From a virus: a DNA stretch of 24,451 nt. The position numbers and the translations under genes were made by a program. Each line of letters begins with the position of its first letter. Position 1 is the stretch's first letter. Of this stretch, positions 14,277 through 21,785 are shown piece by piece. Location of the stretch: the IMG/VR virus record IMGVR_UViG_3300025684_000066, positions 1-24,451 of that record, one strand, 5' to 3'. Below the pieces are notes generated by a model. The model made no database searches. It was not told the DNA's origin and was given only the letters and a program-made list of their open reading frames with translations.

Positions 14277-15026
14277 TTAATCAACACCCCACGTGCATTC
14301 AGGGTTATCGCCCTTGCGGAACGAACACCATCTGCACGCGTCTTTACTAGGCGTCGGAGCAAATTCTGTTTCGGTTGTCATTTTAATAGCACGCCTGTGA
14401 TATGCAGGGGCAAATAGCATTGCTTGGGCGCGCGTGTATTGTTTTTTAGTTGTTTCGCCGTGGTCTAAGTACCAGAACTCTGTTTGTACAAATTGCACGT
14501 TTGGGTATCTGAAGAAGGTAGCTATGGCATACAAGAGGCCTTGTTGGCCATGTGACACTTCGTTGCCGAATTTCTTGCCTGTTTTATAGTCGATTACACG
14601 GGCAGATGTTTCATCTTCTTGTACGAGAGCATCAAGTTTGATACGTGCCCAGGTTTCTTTTTGCATCCATCCGACTGTTGCCCAGTCGAGGTCGAAACCC
14701 CACTCCCCTTCAAGTTCTACTTTCGCGTCGATATAAAGTTCACGCAATTCTTCAAACTGGCTTTTAAACTTATGAAGAGACTCGTGCATTTCGCCCAGTG
14801 TGCCGTTGACGTAGTCTTCAGCGTATTGGTGGATTTGCGTACCTCTGTCTGCAGCTGGACCGCTAGGTTCTTTGACGCCTTTAACACGGCTGATATACGT
14901 GCGGTAAGGACAGTCTTCATATACTTTAAGCGCTGAGTAGCTCCAGGCTCTAACATCACCTAATACCTCTGGCTTTTCAAATTCGGGAAGGTCTTGCGCA
15001 CTCTTGTCCTGAGTTAGCTTGATCAT
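14277..15026 (-). CDS. Cas4/RecB-like PD-(D/E)XK exonuclease with Fe-S cluster
   Basis: A 249-residue nuclease. Motifs in order: WSYSALKVYEDCPYR (first Fe-S cysteine C39), the RGTQIHQ motif with H66, LDAL with D132, VIDYKTGK with D146 and K148 of the D-x-K motif, and QQGLLYA. The C-terminus carries C231, C234 and C244 (CRWCSFRKGDNPEC), completing a four-cysteine iron-sulfur staple as in Cas4, AddB and Dna2. Such phage enzymes process DNA ends for recombination or degrade host DNA. AGGA precedes the ATG. It has its own promoter and operator (15060-15093) and is followed by a terminator, so it may be a single-gene unit. Confidence 0.9.
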   Translation of the reverse strand: MIKLTQDKSAQDLPEFEKPEVLGDVRAWSYSALKVYEDCPYRTYISRVKGVKEPSGPAADRGTQIHQYAEDYVNGTLGEMHESLHKFKSQFEELRELYIDAKVELEGEWGFDLDWATVGWMQKETWARIKLDALVQEDETSARVIDYKTGKKFGNEVSHGQQGLLYAIATFFRYPNVQFVQTEFWYLDHGETTKKQYTRAQAMLFAPAYHRRAIKMTTETEFAPTPSKDACRWCSFRKGDNPECTWGVD

Positions 15027-15059
15027 TTTTAATCCTAAGTATTTGTATTATTTTGAGAG

Positions 15060-15093
15060 TATTAGTATAACTAATAGTTTTACTTTATGGCAA
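15060..15093 (-). promoter_or_regulatory. strong promoter with perfect 17-bp operator upstream of the nuclease gene
   Basis: On the minus strand TTGCCA (15088-15093), an 18-bp spacer and TATACT (15064-15069) form a good sigma70-type promoter, each box one mismatch from consensus. The -10 lies inside the perfect 7-3-7 repeat TATTAGT-ATA-ACTAATA at 15060-15076. The -35 is within the end of the primase gene. This is the clearest case of a repressible promoter in the window. Confidence 0.75.
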
Positions 15094-17581
15094 CTAACAA
15101 TCGGCGATCTTTATCGTCAAAGTACTTGTCAGTAAGTTCAGTTAGCTGTTCGTCATCGATGCGCCACTCAACAATTACGCCGCGCGTTGGGTTATCGTGG
15201 CGATTAGCGTTATGCAATCTTCTACGCTCGCGTCTCAGTCCGTTACGTTCTGCGCGTTTGATGAACTCACGTTGTGATATACGGTCGTCAGTGAGTACGC
15301 CATACACAACACGCAAGTGCTCCATAGGTATTATTGAGTACTCAGTTTGCGATTCTGCAATCCACTGCTTAACAAAACGTTGTGCGGTAGTAATCTCTTG
15401 TCCTTGAAGCACGTTAGTAAGACTGATGTCTAAGATATCCGTAAGGAACGATAGCTTGCCGTGGCGTACGGCTGCGAAGAACTCTTCCATAACAGACATG
15501 GTCACTTGAGCCATTTGCGCTTTAGCGTTGTTAGCGATAGGCGTATGTACTAGCTGTTTATTAACTTTGTAATTACGTAGTAGCGCAGCAAATTTGTGTA
15601 ACTCTTTGCTGATGTCATCGATGCCGTCGATAACTTCTGGGTACACATGCTCTAGTTTTTGTTCTTGTCTCGGAGCGATGTTGTATCGCCTGTCCCCCTC
15701 CTCGATTTTCACGGCATCTATACGGTTGGTGAGGAAGATAAAATTTGTGTAGTTAGGCATTTCAACCTGGTTAGAACGCATTGCGCGGATGGTCATCGTG
15801 TTTTCTGTAATAGCGTTCTTGAGTTTGTCAGCAATTTTTACAGTGCCTGCGTTAGCTGAAGCCATGTGAAACTCATCAACTACCAGGAACAGCGCTTGTC
15901 TCATGTACAAGTTGAACTGCTCTTCGATATTTTGTAATGCGCGCATTGGTACGTGCTCGTTACCGAACAGTGGTCTGAGTACTTTGGTGTAGAAGATACC
16001 TTTACCTGTGCCAGGGACGCCTTGTAGCACCCAGGCAGTCATTGCTTTACGCTTGGTTTGGAAGATATATGCCAACCAGTTGGTGAAGTGCTCAACCTCG
16101 AGGTTTTGTCCCCCCAAGATGTGAGTCATCAGCTTGTAGATCAGTGGGCATGAGTCAGCGATCTTAGCTGCGTCACCCATGCTTAGCGGTTCGTGCTCAC
16201 GGTTTGATAGCATGTATTCCGTTTTGCGGAACATGTTGATGTGGTATGGCACTTTAGTCAGGTTGACGCCTGCATCATTAGACGCAGGGTCGAAGATTAC
16301 TCTTGCGTCAGGGATGTAATCTGGCTTCGAGCGGCCATGTGACCGCATGAATCCTTCAATGCTTGCTGAAGAGCACGGCATGAGCGGGAACTCGTCACTG
16401 AATTGGTTAAGGTTAGGGTCAAACACACCGTTGTAGTAGGTGTCTGTATAAAAATCACGCATTGCTACTGGGAAACAGGCGCGGCCTTCTTTTGCCATCT
16501 CTTCCTGATAGACATCAAAAAGTGATTTATAAAAGTCAGGGTCAGCTTGTTCGATAGACCAGATTGGCTCGCCCTTGAAGTTGTACATGTACGTTGGGTC
16601 TTCAAGCTTGAAGTAGTAAGCATTACTGTCGCCGCCGTTTACGTTACATCTTATATACGGGGGGTTTGTATCGTCAGTAATCTGTATCGACATTCGGTCT
16701 GGATTAGTCAGGATTTCTTCTGACTTGTTGTCTACCGTGGCTATAGTTAGCCGTTCTTTTTTTGCGCTGAAGCCTCTAGCTACGCGCAGTCTGTTTTTAT
16801 GTTCGTTGCTTTTTTGGTGAACAACTTCGGGGCTAATGTTGTTCATCAAACCTGCGAGATCCAGGGTGTCTGATAAGCCAGAAACACGCACGATCCGCTC
16901 AGCAGGGGAACTGAACGGATCGTGGGTTCCATCTTCAAAGGTAGGAGGAGCAATGAAGATTAGTTTTGAATTGTCAGCTACGCTTACATCTAGTGTGTGC
17001 TTGAGTGAATGGCCATTTGATGACAGCTCTAGCTGAGATGAGAATAGGTTGGATTCAAAGTTGGCGGCTTGCAGCCAAAGCTTGACAGCTTTTGCAGGCA
17101 TAGCGTGTTTTAACAACATAAATATATGTAACGATACTTTGTCACCTTTCAGGCCAAGGCTTGCAGACGCTTGTGCGATGAAGCTGCAGTCTTGTACTTG
17201 AGGCGGGAGTTCACGCAGTACTGTTTTGGCAAGGGTGCCGACACATTTGCTTGTGAAAACCTTTGGGTTAGTGTGTCCAGGTAACGTAATGCCATCAATA
17301 TCTAAGACGAGTAGATTGGAATACCCAATACGATCAGTTTTACCTGCTCGCGATTCGTTTTGTATGGGGCGTTTTAAGTTACCTTTAAGTAAACAGTGAC
17401 CTAGGTCACTATGGTCTCGAATGAGGCGTTCAAGCATTACGAGTCCCGTCCCATCAATGGGGAGTGAGTGTTCGTGAGATGTAACGCTTTTAACGTGGGG
17501 GTACGGGGTGAATCCGTTTTTAGGACAGTGTCGTTTGCTTAGCCGCTGTCCATTGGCGGCTTCTAGAAATGTAAGTTGCAT
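15080..17581 (-). CDS. primase-polymerase / SF3-type helicase fusion
   Basis: An 833-residue replication protein. Residues about 85-215 form an archaeo-eukaryotic primase (AEP) domain: LVLDIDG with D94 and D96, the S-x-H motif at S150/H152 (KVSLHIF) and LDVSV with D198. Residues about 505-645 form the helicase: Walker A GVPGTGKG (521-528), Walker B LFLVVDE (564-570), sensor FIFLTNR (614-620) and an arginine finger near R631/R632. The arrangement matches DUF5906-type proteins such as the NrS-1 phage polymerase. It would prime and unwind for the family A polymerase. The C-terminal about 190 residues are unassigned. GGAGGAG precedes the ATG at 17581. It lies downstream of the CsrA-like and polymerase genes. 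Confidence 0.9.
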   Translation of the reverse strand: MQLTFLEAANGQRLSKRHCPKNGFTPYPHVKSVTSHEHSLPIDGTGLVMLERLIRDHSDLGHCLLKGNLKRPIQNESRAGKTDRIGYSNLLVLDIDGITLPGHTNPKVFTSKCVGTLAKTVLRELPPQVQDCSFIAQASASLGLKGDKVSLHIFMLLKHAMPAKAVKLWLQAANFESNLFSSQLELSSNGHSLKHTLDVSVADNSKLIFIAPPTFEDGTHDPFSSPAERIVRVSGLSDTLDLAGLMNNISPEVVHQKSNEHKNRLRVARGFSAKKERLTIATVDNKSEEILTNPDRMSIQITDDTNPPYIRCNVNGGDSNAYYFKLEDPTYMYNFKGEPIWSIEQADPDFYKSLFDVYQEEMAKEGRACFPVAMRDFYTDTYYNGVFDPNLNQFSDEFPLMPCSSASIEGFMRSHGRSKPDYIPDARVIFDPASNDAGVNLTKVPYHINMFRKTEYMLSNREHEPLSMGDAAKIADSCPLIYKLMTHILGGQNLEVEHFTNWLAYIFQTKRKAMTAWVLQGVPGTGKGIFYTKVLRPLFGNEHVPMRALQNIEEQFNLYMRQALFLVVDEFHMASANAGTVKIADKLKNAITENTMTIRAMRSNQVEMPNYTNFIFLTNRIDAVKIEEGDRRYNIAPRQEQKLEHVYPEVIDGIDDISKELHKFAALLRNYKVNKQLVHTPIANNAKAQMAQVTMSVMEEFFAAVRHGKLSFLTDILDISLTNVLQGQEITTAQRFVKQWIAESQTEYSIIPMEHLRVVYGVLTDDRISQREFIKRAERNGLRRERRRLHNANRHDNPTRGVIVEWRIDDEQLTELTDKYFDDKDRRLLVAIK

Positions 17582-17618
17582 GGCTCCTCCTACAGAGCTA
17601 ACAATACTAGCACGCGTT

Positions 17619-17635
17619 AAATACCAGCGCTAATA
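17619..17635 (-). promoter_or_regulatory. weak operator-like repeat upstream of the primase gene
   Basis: AAATACC-AGC-GCTAATA matches the 17-bp consensus at 12 of 14 arm positions, with one perfect arm, in the short gap between the CsrA-like and primase genes. No convincing -35/-10 pair accompanies it. Chance matches of similar quality exist in coding DNA, so this site is tentative. Confidence 0.3.
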
Positions 17636-17824
17636 TTATTTAGTGAGGAGAGCGTTTTTGTCGAAGACTTCCTGTCTGTCAATCTTGATATTTAAGTCAG
17701 CTTCGAATGTTAGCCGAACTTGATTTCTGTCAACCTTTGAGAGTTTTACTTTCGCCAGAACGCCGTCGTCATTGTGAATTATGACTTGTCCGTCTAATTT
17801 TAGTGTTAGTACTAACCTAGACAC
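17636..17824 (-). CDS. CsrA-like RNA-binding regulator
   Basis: A 62-residue protein with the CsrA/RsmA pattern: LVLTLKLDGQVIIHND at the N-terminus, NQVRLTFEA in the centre and IKIDRQEVFD at the end, aligning with E. coli CsrA LILTRR, NQVRIGV and VSVHREEIY. The key arginine equivalent to R44 is present (R50), as is the Leu of the first strand (L6), but the R6-equivalent is Leu. CsrA dimers bind GGA in mRNA leaders and block or stabilise translation. It lies three bases after the polymerase stop and 54 bases before the primase start, inside the replication operon. It could tune phage or host mRNAs; the target is unknown. Confidence 0.75.
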   Translation of the reverse strand: MSRLVLTLKLDGQVIIHNDDGVLAKVKLSKVDRNQVRLTFEADLNIKIDRQEVFDKNALLTK

Positions 17825-17827
17825 TGT

Positions 17828-19630
17828 TTATTTGCTGTAGTTAACGTCATACCCGCCTTCGGCATCTAATGGGAGATCGCGCGCCCATGAAGGCGGCGTG
17901 CACATGTGTGCAATTAGTTTTGCCATTGTAGCATCTGGATTAATATCATTGCTAATTAAAACAATCTCATCGTGCACAGTTAGGACAACATCTGCGTCTA
18001 ATGATTTGTCTGCTTGTATGCGAAGTATGGCGTCAGTAACGATAATCCTAGAGAGTGCTTGTACTACGTTTTCTGTGATGCGCCCGCCCCAGGTAGACTC
18101 AGTAGTGCGTGAGTCGTACGTAAGCTTGCCCCCTTCATAGCAAAGGTTGTTGTAATGAAGGGCTAAGCCGTTGGGCAGGTAAATCTTCTTATCGTGAAAA
18201 AACAACCCGTGCCAGTCTTCGGTGTAAGATGGATTAATAGTATTAGCAAGTTTGAGTTCGAGCTTTTTCCAAAGCATTTGTACACCGGGGTATGTATTGC
18301 GGTATGTATTTACTACCTCGTACGCCTCGTCTGTGGTGAACTTCATGGCTGGCCCCATCGCACCAGCTTCTAGCGTTGCTTGGAACTTTGGCGCGCCCAT
18401 GCCGTAGCCTAGACCGAGCACCGCTGTCTTGCCCACGAACCGTTCGGTTGGGTCGTCGTGCTTGTTAATAGGTCTGCGGTAGATCTTTGTTGCTAGGTTG
18501 CTATAGATGTCATCTCCATTCCTAAACTGCTCGAGAAGCTCGTCTTCGTCAGCTAGCCATGCAAGCATGCGCGCCTCGATGTTAGATAAGTCAGCAACGA
18601 AGACTAACTTACCCGGTGGGGCACACAACGCTTTGCGCAGTGGTGAATTACGCGGCATGTTCTGCATGTTAATTTTTTCTGTACCACCGAAGCGCCCGGT
18701 GTGCGCTGCGTAATAACGCAGGGGTACTGAAATGGTGCCGTCATCGTGCGTTGCATCAATGAAGCGCTGAGCTCGGGTCTCGTTGATGCGGCTCTTTACC
18801 GCAGTCCGTGCATCCCAGATATGCTGGTGTTCAGGGTACATCTTCTGCATCTGGGTGAACGCTTTGTCGTTCTTGCCCAGTGCAGGGATGTTTTTACCTG
18901 TGCTAGGGCTAACTTTGGTAGGTGGTACAATGCCCATATTGATGATGTAGTCATTAAACTGTTGGTTAGAGCTGAGAACCTTGCGGGCTATACCACTAGC
19001 GGCTATTGCGTCTTCGCTGCTTTTCATCTCTTGGTCACGAAACGCGATTAACGCTTCACGGTTCACGATCAGCTTTGGTTCACAGAACATGCGGCAGGTG
19101 ATGTCAATTAGCTCGAGCTCTTTAAGTGGCATCTTGTTGATCATCGCTCTGTAGAGCGCGTAGGTTAAATCTACGTCTTGTATACAGTAGCCAGCGAGCG
19201 CCTCTTCCGTCTCCGGGTCGAGGTCATAGATACCTTTTGCATTGATGAGCTCTTCACCTTTGCGCATTGTCTCGTCGTCTGGGAATTGACGTATCGCGCA
19301 GTCTTTGAGCCTGGCCGACTGGCCAGGAGCTAAGGCTCGCGCCATAGCGGCTGTATCTACATAGAATTTTGGTGTGACGCCGTAGTACCTGGTTAAAATA
19401 TAACCATCAAATGGTGTGTTGTGGCAAACAAGCGTTGCCTCTGACCAATCTATAGCTTGAATAGCTTCTTCCGCTTCGTCTTCTCCGTACCATTGTGTTT
19501 CATCATGATCGATCTTGATGCCTACGCCCCACACTTTAAATTTCTCGTGGCGTACGTAATCCATCGTAGTAAGTTTGGTAAGAGACACTTTGGTGTCGAA
19601 GTATGTCTCAAAGTCGAGAGTGACTAGCAT
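17828..19630 (-). CDS. family A DNA polymerase with 3'-5' exonuclease
   Basis: A 600-residue replicative polymerase. The exonuclease domain has DFE at residues 6-8, the N71/D75 motif (CHNTPFDG) and Y148/D152 (YCIQD). The polymerase domain has motif A DLSNIEAR with D347, motif B RFVGKTAVLGLGYG (R397, K401, L405, Y409) and motif C VHDE with D554. No 5'-3' exonuclease domain is present, as usual for phage enzymes. L405 aligns with E. coli Pol I Phe762, a position discussed for marine phages in relation to replication fidelity and lifestyle. Its ATG overlaps the preceding stop by one base, so it is coupled to the 67-residue gene upstream. Confidence 0.95.
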   Translation of the reverse strand: MLVTLDFETYFDTKVSLTKLTTMDYVRHEKFKVWGVGIKIDHDETQWYGEDEAEEAIQAIDWSEATLVCHNTPFDGYILTRYYGVTPKFYVDTAAMARALAPGQSARLKDCAIRQFPDDETMRKGEELINAKGIYDLDPETEEALAGYCIQDVDLTYALYRAMINKMPLKELELIDITCRMFCEPKLIVNREALIAFRDQEMKSSEDAIAASGIARKVLSSNQQFNDYIINMGIVPPTKVSPSTGKNIPALGKNDKAFTQMQKMYPEHQHIWDARTAVKSRINETRAQRFIDATHDDGTISVPLRYYAAHTGRFGGTEKINMQNMPRNSPLRKALCAPPGKLVFVADLSNIEARMLAWLADEDELLEQFRNGDDIYSNLATKIYRRPINKHDDPTERFVGKTAVLGLGYGMGAPKFQATLEAGAMGPAMKFTTDEAYEVVNTYRNTYPGVQMLWKKLELKLANTINPSYTEDWHGLFFHDKKIYLPNGLALHYNNLCYEGGKLTYDSRTTESTWGGRITENVVQALSRIIVTDAILRIQADKSLDADVVLTVHDEIVLISNDINPDATMAKLIAHMCTPPSWARDLPLDAEGGYDVNYSK

Positions 19631-19833
19631 TAGAACGGCTGCTCCGAGTGTGCGTCATCACACGCGTATTGCGCGTAGATTTCGTTTTCTATGTGTTTGA
19701 AGCTAGATCTGAGCTCATTGTATGCTTCTGGCATCCGGGTTTTGATCCACACGGCAGTGTATATGTGGAACTCTGGGTCTACGCCGTCAGCTGCTAAGCT
19801 AGGTAGGTTTTGAAAAAACTCTTTTGTTTTCAT
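19630..19833 (-). CDS. small conserved-looking protein before the polymerase
   Basis: A 67-residue hydrophilic protein opening MKTKEFFQNLPSLAADGVDP. The frame extends upstream to 19935, but the ATG at 19833 is preferred because GGAGGG lies directly before it and the upstream part reads as an out-of-frame shadow of the neighbouring gene. The stop overlaps the polymerase start (TAATG). Amphipathic helices and an aromatic centre (EFHIYTAVWIKTRMPEAYNE) suggest a compact fold; no family is recognised. Confidence 0.55.
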   Translation of the reverse strand: MKTKEFFQNLPSLAADGVDPEFHIYTAVWIKTRMPEAYNELRSSFKHIENEIYAQYACDDAHSEQPF

Positions 19834-20023
19834 GGCACCCTCCAGGGTGAAAGATTTCGAGGACTGCAAAGCCGCACCATTTATCGCGGCTGTACTGGTC
19901 GTCTGTAAGAACAAATAAGAGGCTTTTGTCATCACAGACGATGTAGGCTGTTTTGTTAAGGGAGTGCTGTATGAAGTGTCCTTCGGCTACTGCTGCGTCT
20001 ACGTCAGTAAACGGCGTGGTCAT
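19799..20023 (-). CDS. small protein of unknown function
   Basis: A 74-residue protein opening MTTPFTDVDAAVAEGHFIQ, with a predicted alpha/beta pattern (KTAYIVCDDKSLLFVLTDDQ) and a His/Gly/Cys-containing end. It begins inside the end of the DUF3310 gene (4-base overlap) and its 3' end overlaps the next start by 35 bases. Packing and an intact frame support it; no function can be assigned. Confidence 0.55.
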   Translation of the reverse strand: MTTPFTDVDAAVAEGHFIQHSLNKTAYIVCDDKSLLFVLTDDQYSRDKWCGFAVLEIFHPGGCHENKRVFSKPT

Positions 20024-20325
20024 TTGCCTGCTCTAACTTCTTCAGCGATTAACCGATCTAAGTACCAGCGGGCTTTTCGAAGGTCTTCTACAGGTTTCTT
20101 TTTGTAGCGATATCTGTGAAGGTATTTTTTGATTGACCCTTCAAGGTAGTGGGAGAACCCGTCGCCAAGGCTGTCCGCTAGGTAATCAATACATTCGATT
20201 GACCCGTTGTTGTAGTGCGCGGGGCTATTAACGAGGTCTTCTTTAGGGGGCATGTCATATGGGTCGACATATTTTGCTGTGACTTTGTTCCAGTCTTGTG
20301 GTGTAGCAGTATCTATACTCATCAT
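20020..20325 (-). CDS. DUF3310 phage protein
   Basis: A 101-residue protein containing the DUF3310 signature: VNSPAHYNNGSIECIDYLAD (residues 32-51), then FSHYLEGSIKKYLHRY and EDLRKARWYLDRLI. DUF3310 is widespread in phage replication clusters and is also present in the T7 gp1.7 nucleotide kinase family; whether this short version is enzymatic is unknown. AGGAG lies six bases before the ATG pair at 20325/20322. It is the first gene after an operator pair and likely leads the transcript carrying polymerase, CsrA-like and primase genes. Confidence 0.85.
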   Translation of the reverse strand: MMSIDTATPQDWNKVTAKYVDPYDMPPKEDLVNSPAHYNNGSIECIDYLADSLGDGFSHYLEGSIKKYLHRYRYKKKPVEDLRKARWYLDRLIAEEVRAGK

Positions 20326-20345
20326 ACTCTCCTAGTAAGAGCGAA

Positions 20346-20380
20346 ATAGTATCAACGCTAATATATTAGTACAACACATA
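20346..20380 (-). promoter_or_regulatory. abutting operator pair and weak promoter upstream of the DUF3310 gene
   Basis: TAGTATC-AAC-GCTAATA (20347-20363) and TATTAGT-ACA-ACACATA (20364-20380) each match the 17-bp consensus at 12 of 14 arm positions and abut exactly. Their facing arms make the perfect 12-bp palindrome CTAATATATTAG at 20358-20369. On the minus strand TTGTAC (20369-20374) and TACTAT (20346-20351), 17 bp apart, are a weak promoter candidate. Confidence 0.5.
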
Positions 20381-20383
20381 TAT

Positions 20384-20626
20384 TTATTTTTCTGGGTAAA
20401 GAGTCTCTTCGACCATCCTGTCGTACTCTGCGTCTGCTTCACTGGGGACGTATGGTTTGTACACTCCTTTCCCTTCGAAAAAGTCGCTAGCGTCATTGTA
20501 CGGATCGTCGGTAATGCTACACGGCATACGGCTCATGGTTTTTTGTCCTTTTTTATTAAAGATTTTGTCAAAGTTGTCGTCAAATGACTGTTTGTTTGTG
20601 GGGCGCTGTTTACTACCTTTACTCAC
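20384..20626 (-). CDS. small conserved phage protein (SKGSKQRP type)
   Basis: An 80-residue product with a GTG start at 20626. This start is preferred over an ATG at 20701 because GGAG is well placed before it and because the opening SKGSKQRPTNKQSFDDNFDK resembles the start of a small phage protein family (GKGDxQRPxxxxxFDxNxDxIF). The C-terminal part is acidic and Tyr/Pro-rich. A further in-frame ATG with AGGA inside (MSRMPCSITDD) could give a shorter product. The function is unknown. Confidence 0.6.
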   Translation of the reverse strand: MSKGSKQRPTNKQSFDDNFDKIFNKKGQKTMSRMPCSITDDPYNDASDFFEGKGVYKPYVPSEADAEYDRMVEETLYPEK

Positions 20627-20684
20627 GGTACTTTCTCCACGGTTTGTTATGTCGATCAATTGCAGTTTTTTCGACACATGTGTT

Positions 20685-21086
20685 TTATGCGTCGATGCCA
20701 AAGTGTTTAACCCTCAGCTTTTGTAATTCCTGCTCCCAATCTTGTGGCTTTTTTCGATCATGTAAATACTGAAGGTCGCTAAGCATGTAAGTTGTTGCTG
20801 GCTTTAGATCAATACCAGACTTTATTAACGCTTCTTCAAGTAGCGTTTGGCGATCTTCTTCCTTTTCATCTGCCCACATAGCTATGCCTTCTAAACCTTT
20901 ATTGTAAGCCTCGTCTTTAATTAAACAGCCTACGGCGCAGCTCAGACCGCCTGTTCCTCTATAGGCGCACATGTATGTAGTACCAGTCGGAAATACGTTT
21001 AATTCAGACTGCTTTCTAATAGACTTCACACCTTGCGCCAACAAATGCGCTTCTACTTTGTTAAATACTTCTAGCATATTCATCAT
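20685..21086 (-). CDS. conserved phage protein with a CAVGCLI motif
   Basis: A 133-residue protein with FNKVEAHLLAQGVKS near the N-terminus and the motif CAYRGTGGLSCAVGCLI (residues about 39-56), a pattern seen in hypothetical proteins of many phages. Cysteines at the motif could bind metal, but there are too few in pairs to be sure. Three ATGs cluster at 21086, 21083 and 21077, so the start is uncertain. It overlaps the upstream coiled-coil gene by 26 bases. The function is unknown. Confidence 0.65.
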   Translation of the reverse strand: MMNMLEVFNKVEAHLLAQGVKSIRKQSELNVFPTGTTYMCAYRGTGGLSCAVGCLIKDEAYNKGLEGIAMWADEKEEDRQTLLEEALIKSGIDLKPATTYMLSDLQYLHDRKKPQDWEQELQKLRVKHFGIDA

Positions 21087-21411
21087 TATTTACCACGGTG
21101 TTAGAGTCGGAGGATGCAACGTAGATACGTAAGCGCCCACGTGATGCGAGTTCGTGAACCCTGCGGTCGACGATTGTGGTTAAGTCTTTGACCAATTGAG
21201 AACGGTCGCTTGCTGCGGCTGTGTCTTCTAGCGCGCTGATACGGTCTTCGTGGTCAGAGTAATACTCGATCTGCGACTCAAGCTCTTCGATCTTTGATTC
21301 GAGCTCCGCGGTACGATCGTCTTCGGTCAGCATAGCTTCTAAACGGCAGTCGACGCGCTCATCGAGAAATTTCTTAAATTCAAACAAAAAGTCTGCGTCA
21401 GGCATGTTCAT
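21061..21411 (-). CDS. coiled-coil protein of unknown function
   Basis: A 116-residue acidic protein whose residues about 28-65 form a coiled coil (DRTAELESKIEELESQIEYY). The C-terminal part is strand-like (GRLRIYVASSDSNTVVNND). A GGGAG ribosome site precedes the ATG. Its start overlaps the end of the gene upstream by 14 bases. No family is recognised; a structural or scaffold role in the accessory region is possible. Confidence 0.6.
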   Translation of the reverse strand: MNMPDADFLFEFKKFLDERVDCRLEAMLTEDDRTAELESKIEELESQIEYYSDHEDRISALEDTAAASDRSQLVKDLTTIVDRRVHELASRGRLRIYVASSDSNTVVNNDEYARSI

Positions 21412-21592
21412 TAGTTTTTCTCCCTTCTGGGTTGGTTAGTTTCGCTGCTAAGTTCCATGCCATGTAGGCAGAAGTGAACGCGGCTACTCTTTCGCTGCCG
21501 TTAAAATTAGCAATATAAGCGTCAAGCTCTGCTAGGTTTTCGGGGGTGTGGACGATGCCCACGGGTTGAAGTAGAACGGTTGTGTCAGACAT
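21398..21592 (-). CDS. small accessory protein
   Basis: A 64-residue protein opening MSDTTVLLQPVGIVHTPENL, followed by a helical half (ELDAYIANFNGSERVAAFTS). GAGG lies about nine bases upstream of the ATG. It is one of a run of short genes with small gaps or overlaps, probably on one transcript from the promoter at 23400-23428. The function is unknown. Confidence 0.55.
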   Translation of the reverse strand: MSDTTVLLQPVGIVHTPENLAELDAYIANFNGSERVAAFTSAYMAWNLAAKLTNPEGRKTNEHA

Positions 21593-21596
21593 TGGT

Positions 21597-21785
21597 TTAT
21601 TCCTCAGCTAGAGCTTTCATTTCGTCTTTGTCGGTTTCAACGAGATATCCATTCAAAATGTCTGGATGTATAAACATCAGCAGCTCTGAAAGTGCAGTTA
21701 TGTCATTTGTTTGTAAGTCCATAAATATAGATGCGATTGCAGAGTCAACTAAGTTGCTTGAGTGTTCGTAGGTTTTTTGATTCAT
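21597..21785 (-). CDS. small acidic helical protein
   Basis: A 62-residue protein with acidic and hydrophobic residues in amphipathic spacing (NLVDSAIASIFMDLQTNDIT, LLMFIHPDILNGYL). AGAGGA precedes the ATG, which overlaps the upstream stop as ATGA. Small acidic phage proteins can act as inhibitors of host enzymes, but nothing specific supports that here. Confidence 0.55.
   Translation of the reverse strand: MNQKTYEHSSNLVDSAIASIFMDLQTNDITALSELLMFIHPDILNGYLVETDKDEMKALAEE

Noticed and set aside
20384-20701. 105-codon version starting at 20701
   Set aside because: It overlaps the end of the neighbouring gene, and a GTG at 20626 with a good Shine-Dalgarno begins exactly at the conserved SKGSKQRP segment.
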